A stretch of DNA of 64,000 nt, taken from NCBI GenBank assembly GCA_035249305.1, contig DATFGQ010000131.1:62001-126000 (forward strand), read 5' to 3'. Shown here piece by piece: positions 59,827 to 64,000 of the stretch. The translations under genes were made by a program, and so were the position numbers. The notes below the pieces were generated by a model. It was not told the DNA's origin and did not search any database. It saw only the letters and a program-made list of their open reading frames with translations. The DNA is from DASUNP01 sp035249305. GTDB lineage: Bacteria; Acidobacteriota; Blastocatellia; UBA7656. Numbering within the stretch: the first letter of the stretch is position 1; each line of letters opens with the position of its first letter.

Positions 59827-61941
59827 TCAGCTCTGGCGAGTGATGTTCAGCTTTCGCATGCGGGATTGTAAGGTCGTTCTTTTCATGCCGAGCCGGGCGG
59901 CCGCGCCCGTCGGGCCGCCGACTACCCAATTCGTTTCAGTCAGTATGCGGAGGATGTGTTCGCGCTCGGCGTCTTCGAGCTTCGACGAATGGACGTGTTC
60001 GGCCGGCGCGTGTTGGGCGGCCGATGGTTGGGGAGGCGGAACCGACGCGGACGGCTTTATCTCGGCGAGCGGGATCTCCAGCTCCGGCCCTTTTGAGAGT
60101 ATCACCGCGCGCTCTATAAAATTCTCAAGCTCGCGGACGTTGCCCGGCCACGAGTAGTTTAAGAGCGCGTGGACGGCCTCGGCCGGGATCGACTCGATGC
60201 GCTTTTTCATGCGGCGCGCGAACTGCTGCGCGAAGAAGCGGACGAGCAGGGGGATGTCTTCGGGCCGCTCGCGCAGCGGCGGGATGTGGACGGGGAAGAC
60301 GTTCAGACGGTAATAAAGATCGCTGCGGTACTTCTTTTCGGCGGCCATCTGGGCCAGGTCGCAATTGGTCGCCGCGACCAGCCGCACGTCGACGCGTATC
60401 GTGCGCGTCGAGCCTAAGCGCTCGAACTCCTGCTCCTGTAAGACGCGCAAGAGTTTCGGCTGCAACTCCAGCGGTATGTCTCCGACCTCGTCTAAAAAGA
60501 GCGTACCCTTATGCGCAAGCTCGAAGCGTCCGGCCCTCTGCGCGATGGCTCCCGTGAAAGCGCCCCTCTCGTGGCCGAACAACTCGCTCTCCAAAAGCCC
60601 CGTCGGTATGGCAGAGCAGTTGAGCTTTACCATCGTGCGCTCGCGCCGGTCGCTCAGGTTATGAATCGCGCGGGCGATCAGCTCTTTGCCCGTGCCCGTC
60701 TCGCCTTGAATCAAAACTGTCGAGCCCGTGGGGGCGACGGTTTCGACCTGTTTCAGTATGCGCGTGAGCGCGGGGCTCTGGCCTATGATCTTCTCGAAGC
60801 TCTGGGCGCTCTTGATCTCCTCTTCTAGGTAGAGTTTCTCTTCGGCCAGCTTGTTTTTGAGTGCTTCGATCTCGCGGAAGGCGAGGGCGTTTTCGACGGC
60901 GATGGAGAACTGGTTGGCGATCTGTGTGAGCAGCTCGGCGTCTTCTTCGGTGAAGGCGTCCTCGACCAGGCTCACCACGTCGAGCGTCCCGAGCATGCGG
61001 CCGTGCGAGATGAGGGGCGCGCATAAACCCGACCTTAAGCCGTCGGATATGGCATGCTGCCGCATATCACGAGGCAGCATTTCGGGGTCGATCCGGTTGA
61101 CAAGAAGCGTGCGGCCCGTGGTCAGGGCGTGCCCGCCGGGCGAGCCCTCGAATGGGATTAACACCCCTTCTTCTACACTCCCCCGGCGTGTGGAAAAATC
61201 GAGCGCGTGCACGCGCAACAGCCGCGTTTCCGGTTCGTAAAGCGTCAGCGCGGCGGCGTTGTGGTGGATCACCTTCCGCAAGCAACCGGAGATGGCGCGC
61301 AACAGGTCGTGCAGGTCGAGGTGAGAGGCGACAGCGTTGTTGACTTCAAGAAGAAGTTGCAGCCGGTCGCGCTCGCGCGTCAACTGCTGCTCGGCGGCGC
61401 GGGCCTTCTCGAAGTTGAGCGCGTTGTCGACGGCAACCGCTACCTGCTTCGTCACCTGTTCGATAAACGTCAGGTCATCATCGCTGTACGCGGACGGGCG
61501 AACGCACCCGAATGTGATTATACCGAGGTTCTGCCCCGACGAGACGAGCGGGAGCGTGTAATAAGTGCGAATCCCGTGCAGGCGCATCGCCTCGCTGACT
61601 CGCGGGAAGTAGTACTCGGTGTCCTCCGGATCGATCAGCAGCGGCCGCCCAGTCTTGAAGACCACCGCGGCCGGCGTCTCTTCAAACGGAACCATGTCCG
61701 GGGGATCGATCTTTAATTCAAGCCGTGTTTCGATCAGGCGAAATCGCATCACATTATTCGCCTGGTCGTAGAGGACTACGCCTACGAAATCGAAATCTAC
61801 TACCTGCCTGAGCTTCGCCGCCAGCTCGTGAAAAAGCTCGGACAGGTCGCGGTACGAGACAATCGACTCTGAAACGTCGAGCAGCCCCCGATACTTCAGG
61901 GCGAAAGCGTCCGCGCTTTGATCCTCTTTTCTTTCGACCAT
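59827..61941 (-). CDS. GAF-GAF sigma54-dependent transcriptional activator (FhlA-like)
   Basis: 704 aa. Two GAF domains (about 25-180 and 200-360) each end in a helix that leads to the next unit. The AAA+ domain (about 385-620) has Walker A GETGTGKE, intact GAFTGA (HERGAFTGAIAQRAGRF), and LFLDEVGDIP as Walker B. The C-terminal Fis-type helix-turn-helix is GGPTGAAARLGMKRTTLQSRM. It should act on sigma54 promoters after a ligand binds its GAF domains. The nearest such promoter is the one at 59637-59651 for the export operon just downstream of this gene, so it likely controls that operon. Confidence 0.95.
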   Translation of the reverse strand: MVERKEDQSADAFALKYRGLLDVSESIVSYRDLSELFHELAAKLRQVVDFDFVGVVLYDQANNVMRFRLIETRLELKIDPPDMVPFEETPAAVVFKTGRPLLIDPEDTEYYFPRVSEAMRLHGIRTYYTLPLVSSGQNLGIITFGCVRPSAYSDDDLTFIEQVTKQVAVAVDNALNFEKARAAEQQLTRERDRLQLLLEVNNAVASHLDLHDLLRAISGCLRKVIHHNAAALTLYEPETRLLRVHALDFSTRRGSVEEGVLIPFEGSPGGHALTTGRTLLVNRIDPEMLPRDMRQHAISDGLRSGLCAPLISHGRMLGTLDVVSLVEDAFTEEDAELLTQIANQFSIAVENALAFREIEALKNKLAEEKLYLEEEIKSAQSFEKIIGQSPALTRILKQVETVAPTGSTVLIQGETGTGKELIARAIHNLSDRRERTMVKLNCSAIPTGLLESELFGHERGAFTGAIAQRAGRFELAHKGTLFLDEVGDIPLELQPKLLRVLQEQEFERLGSTRTIRVDVRLVAATNCDLAQMAAEKKYRSDLYYRLNVFPVHIPPLRERPEDIPLLVRFFAQQFARRMKKRIESIPAEAVHALLNYSWPGNVRELENFIERAVILSKGPELEIPLAEIKPSASVPPPQPSAAQHAPAEHVHSSKLEDAEREHILRILTETNWVVGGPTGAAARLGMKRTTLQSRMRKLNITRQS

Positions 61942-62057
61942 AGATCAACCTGATAGCCAGCAGCAAGATTACAACATCTGGCGGTCGAATGCATGCGGGC
62001 GGGAGCGTTTGTCGGCTATAATCCCGCTTGCGCTATTTTTCTTAAGATGGAGGAGAG

Positions 62058-62495
62058 ATGAAAGAGGTAAGCCCGCAAGAAGCTCATGACTTGATGAAAC
62101 AGGACCCGGACTATATCTACCTGGACGTGCGCTCTGTTATGGAGTTCGAGGCCGGCCACCCCGAGGGCGCGATCAACATCCCGCTGATGCACTTCGCGCC
62201 GGGGCAGGGGATGACGCCGAACGAAGACTTCCCGGCCGTCGTCGAAGCGAACCTGCCGAAGGACGCGAAGCTGGTCGTAGGCTGTAAGACCGGCGGGCGC
62301 TCGGCCCGCGCCTGCGAGATGCTCGGCCAGATGGGCTACACGAACGCGGCGAACGTGCGCGGCGGGTTCGTCGGGGCTATGGATAATCTCGGGCGTGTAG
62401 TCGAGCCCGGCTGGAGCATGCAAAACCTGCCAACTTCCGCAGACAGCAGCGAGGAAGCGCGCTACGAGACTCTCGCCAAGAAAGCCGGTAAGTAG
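62058..62495 (+). CDS. Rhodanese-like sulfurtransferase
   Basis: 145 aa, single rhodanese domain, preceded by TGGAGGAGAG. The CH2A motif is YIYLDVRSVMEFEAGHPEGA and the active loop is VVGCKTGGRSARA with catalytic C76. No signal peptide, so it is cytoplasmic. It is divergent from the sigma54 activator gene, with a TATAAT-like element at 62017-62022. Its sulfur acceptor is unknown. A cluster of palindromes follows the stop. Confidence 0.93.
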   Translation: MKEVSPQEAHDLMKQDPDYIYLDVRSVMEFEAGHPEGAINIPLMHFAPGQGMTPNEDFPAVVEANLPKDAKLVVGCKTGGRSARACEMLGQMGYTNAANVRGGFVGAMDNLGRVVEPGWSMQNLPTSADSSEEARYETLAKKAGK

Positions 62496-62509
62496 GTCGA
62501 TAGCTTTCT

Positions 62510-62696
62510 CTGCCCCAGAGGGGCAGGCGGATATTAGCCGGTGGTGAAGCCACCGGGCACAGGCCAATAAAACAATCGCGCCCTGGAAGGGCGCAGGACA
62601 TCTAGTTGATCCTGCGCCCTTCCAGGGCGCGTGATTATGTGGACGATTGATTCCGGTGGTTTCACCACCGGGTAATGTCTCTCGTCCCTCCGGGAC
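62510..62696. repeat. Cluster of five palindromes (REP-like)
   Basis: CTGCCCC-AGA-GGGGCAG (62510-62526); CCGGTGG-TGAAG-CCACCGG (62538-62556); a 21-bp inverted repeat 62578-62598 with 62610-62630 (arms GCGCCCTGGAAGGGCGC plus AGGA); CCGGTGGT-TTC-ACCACCGG (62653-62671); and GTCCC-TCC-GGGAC (62684-62696). The cluster ends just before the next gene's stop at 62700. A bidirectional terminator role is possible. Confidence 0.8.
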
Positions 62697-62699
62697 TAG

Positions 62700-64000
62700 T
62701 TATTGATTCTTTCGAGCGGCTTTGCGCTCGGCTTTCGCGGCCCGTCGCTGAGCCTGCGCCGCATCGACAGAACCCTGCTGCGTGGCCGGCCCCTGGTACT
62801 GGGCGCGCGGTTGAACGCGGACCTGCTCGGGAGCCTGCGGGCGGACCTGCTGCTGAGCAGCGCGACGCTCGGCCTTGCGCTGCTGCTTTTCGGCCTGATT
62901 AACGAAGACCCGCTCCTTGGCCTGCCGCTGTTGCTGCTGCTGAACTGCCCACTGCTGTTGACTGGCGCTCTGTTGATTCATGCGCTGCTGCCGTGCGGCT
63001 TGCTTCTGCGCGCGGCGCTGCTCGCGGGCTGCGTCGTAAGCGGCCTGGTTAAAGCTCGGCTGCTGACGTTGCTGAATCACTGACTGCTGGCGCTCAGCTC
63101 TCTTCTGCATCTTGCGCTGCTGGCGCGTCTGCTGGTCTATCTGCGCCTGCCGGACCTGTTGCTGCTGCCCGGCCGCCGCTGCCTGCCGCTGCTGGCGAGC
63201 CGCCTGCTTCTGCGCGCGGCGTTGTTCAGCGTTCACGGCGGCTTGTTGATTAAAGCTCGGCTGCTGATTCTGCTGAACCATGCGTTGTTGGCGAGCGGCC
63301 TGCTTTTGAGCGCGGCGCTGCTCGGCATTCAAGCGGCCTTGCTGATTGACGACCTGTTGATTCTGCTGAATTATGCGCTGCTGTCGTGCGGCCTGCTTCT
63401 GCGCTTTGCGATCACTTGGCACGACGCCCTGCTGAACCTGCGCTTGCTGAGGCCCAGAGACTGCGCCCTGGCCGGCCTGCTGGAGGCGCTGCTCGCGCCT
63501 GAGCTGCTTCATCTCGCGCCGCGCGCCCTTGTCGCCTTGAGCCGCCTGCGCTCTAAGAGCCTCTATCCGCTCAGACGTGTTCGACTGAGTTACGACAGGC
63601 TGGAGATCACCGCCCTTGCCGCGCGCGGTCACGACCTGGCCCTGATCGTTTATCTTTATCTTCTGCTTCCTCTGTTTTTCAGGCACGGTGGCTACCTGGA
63701 ACTGATCGATCACGCCCTCGCGGCCCGGCAACACGACCGGCGACGCGCTGGCCACGACCGGCGTGCTGAAGACCTGATTAGCCAACGCGCGCTCCATCTT
63801 CATCCTGCGCTTCACCTCGCGCTTGCTCTCGGCGATCTGGCGGAAACCGGCGATCGCATACGGGTCAAGCACAGGCTGCGTCTGGGCTATCCACTGAGGG
63901 TTGACGCTCGCGATCACGTCCTGATTGATCACGCGCGTGAAGTCCTGCACAGGGACGACTGTGACCGCTTGAGGAAATCTTGAGTTTATAAACGTGCGCT
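62700..64000 (-). CDS. Glutamine-rich repeat protein, 5' end cut by window edge
   Basis: The open frame continues in-frame to the right edge (the visible part begins RTFINSRFPQAVTVVPVQDF), so the GTG at 63950 is internal and the true start is outside the window. The first 170 visible residues are of mixed composition; from about residue 190 to the stop the protein is Gln/Arg/Lys/Ala-rich with a unit like RRAQKQAARQQR(M/I)xQQNQQ repeated about five times, followed by QAQRRAAKAERKAARKNQ. The front block resembles the end of the DUF6600/FecR-type secreted proteins, but this is weak. It could be a nucleic-acid- or wall-binding basic tail. Confidence 0.6.
   Translation of the reverse strand, partial: RTFINSRFPQAVTVVPVQDFTRVINQDVIASVNPQWIAQTQPVLDPYAIAGFRQIAESKREVKRRMKMERALANQVFSTPVVASASPVVLPGREGVIDQFQVATVPEKQRKQKIKINDQGQVVTARGKGGDLQPVVTQSNTSERIEALRAQAAQGDKGARREMKQLRREQRLQQAGQGAVSGPQQAQVQQGVVPSDRKAQKQAARQQRIIQQNQQVVNQQGRLNAEQRRAQKQAARQQRMVQQNQQPSFNQQAAVNAEQRRAQKQAARQQRQAAAAGQQQQVRQAQIDQQTRQQRKMQKRAERQQSVIQQRQQPSFNQAAYDAAREQRRAQKQAARQQRMNQQSASQQQWAVQQQQQRQAKERVFVNQAEKQQRKAERRAAQQQVRPQAPEQVRVQPRAQYQGPATQQGSVDAAQAQRRAAKAERKAARKNQ

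Overview
The window is GC-rich bacterial chromosome from a Gram-negative-type cell: it carries an LpxL-type lipid A acyltransferase, TolC/HlyD/ABC export systems, MurJ, a Tat-type multicopper oxidase and an SLH-bearing protease. The gene style suggests an Acidobacteriota member, perhaps Blastocatellia-like: FG-GAP and S8 secreted proteins, sigma54 regulators, and many short-word palindromic intergenic repeats. That taxonomic placement is an inference. No rRNA, tRNA, CRISPR array or insertion sequence was recognised.

Layout. 1-5.2 kb: edge-truncated LpxL-type acyltransferase, a secreted coiled-coil protein, an NtrC-type regulator, murJ and a zinc-ribbon protein. 5.3-9.3 kb: TetR-HlyD-ABC-permease export operon. 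9.3-16 kb: a minus-strand operon (DinB, alkyltransferase-like, thioesterase, CsaA), a structured RNA ending in an intrinsic terminator, a methyltransferase, glnA and a second DinB. 16-25 kb: FG-GAP propeller protein, a 66-aa cysteine protein, two tandem paralogous secreted proteins beside a SCO1/multicopper oxidase pair, and a zinc phospholipase C-like protein. 25-29 kb: MEDS-GAF hybrid kinase, folK and an RlmI-type methyltransferase.

29.4-36.4 kb holds the most striking locus. Three tightly packed genes encode a SIR2-like protein, an nSTAND-type NTPase fused to a second SIR2-like domain, and an nSTAND-type NTPase with a membrane segment, a long coiled coil and eight WD40 repeats. This looks like an NLR-like, NAD-directed immune or conflict system. 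A second candidate conflict cassette, AT-richer than its surroundings, lies at 47.66-48.54 kb: a PD-(D/E)xK nuclease-like protein overlapping a HEPN-like RNase (RNYLVH motif).

36.4-49 kb: glycogen debranching enzyme and TreZ, two small membrane proteins, a PpiC chaperone and two S8 proteases. 49-64 kb: DUF3108-like and M23 proteins, then a STAS-TolC-HlyD-dual ATPase-two permease export operon. That operon has a good sigma54 promoter candidate, palindromic enhancer-like sites and an adjacent GAF-sigma54 activator gene, so its control can largely be read from sequence. A rhodanese and an edge-truncated glutamine-rich protein close the window. Intergenic spaces hold several families of palindromic short-word repeats, some of which supply gene ends or replace ribosome binding sites.
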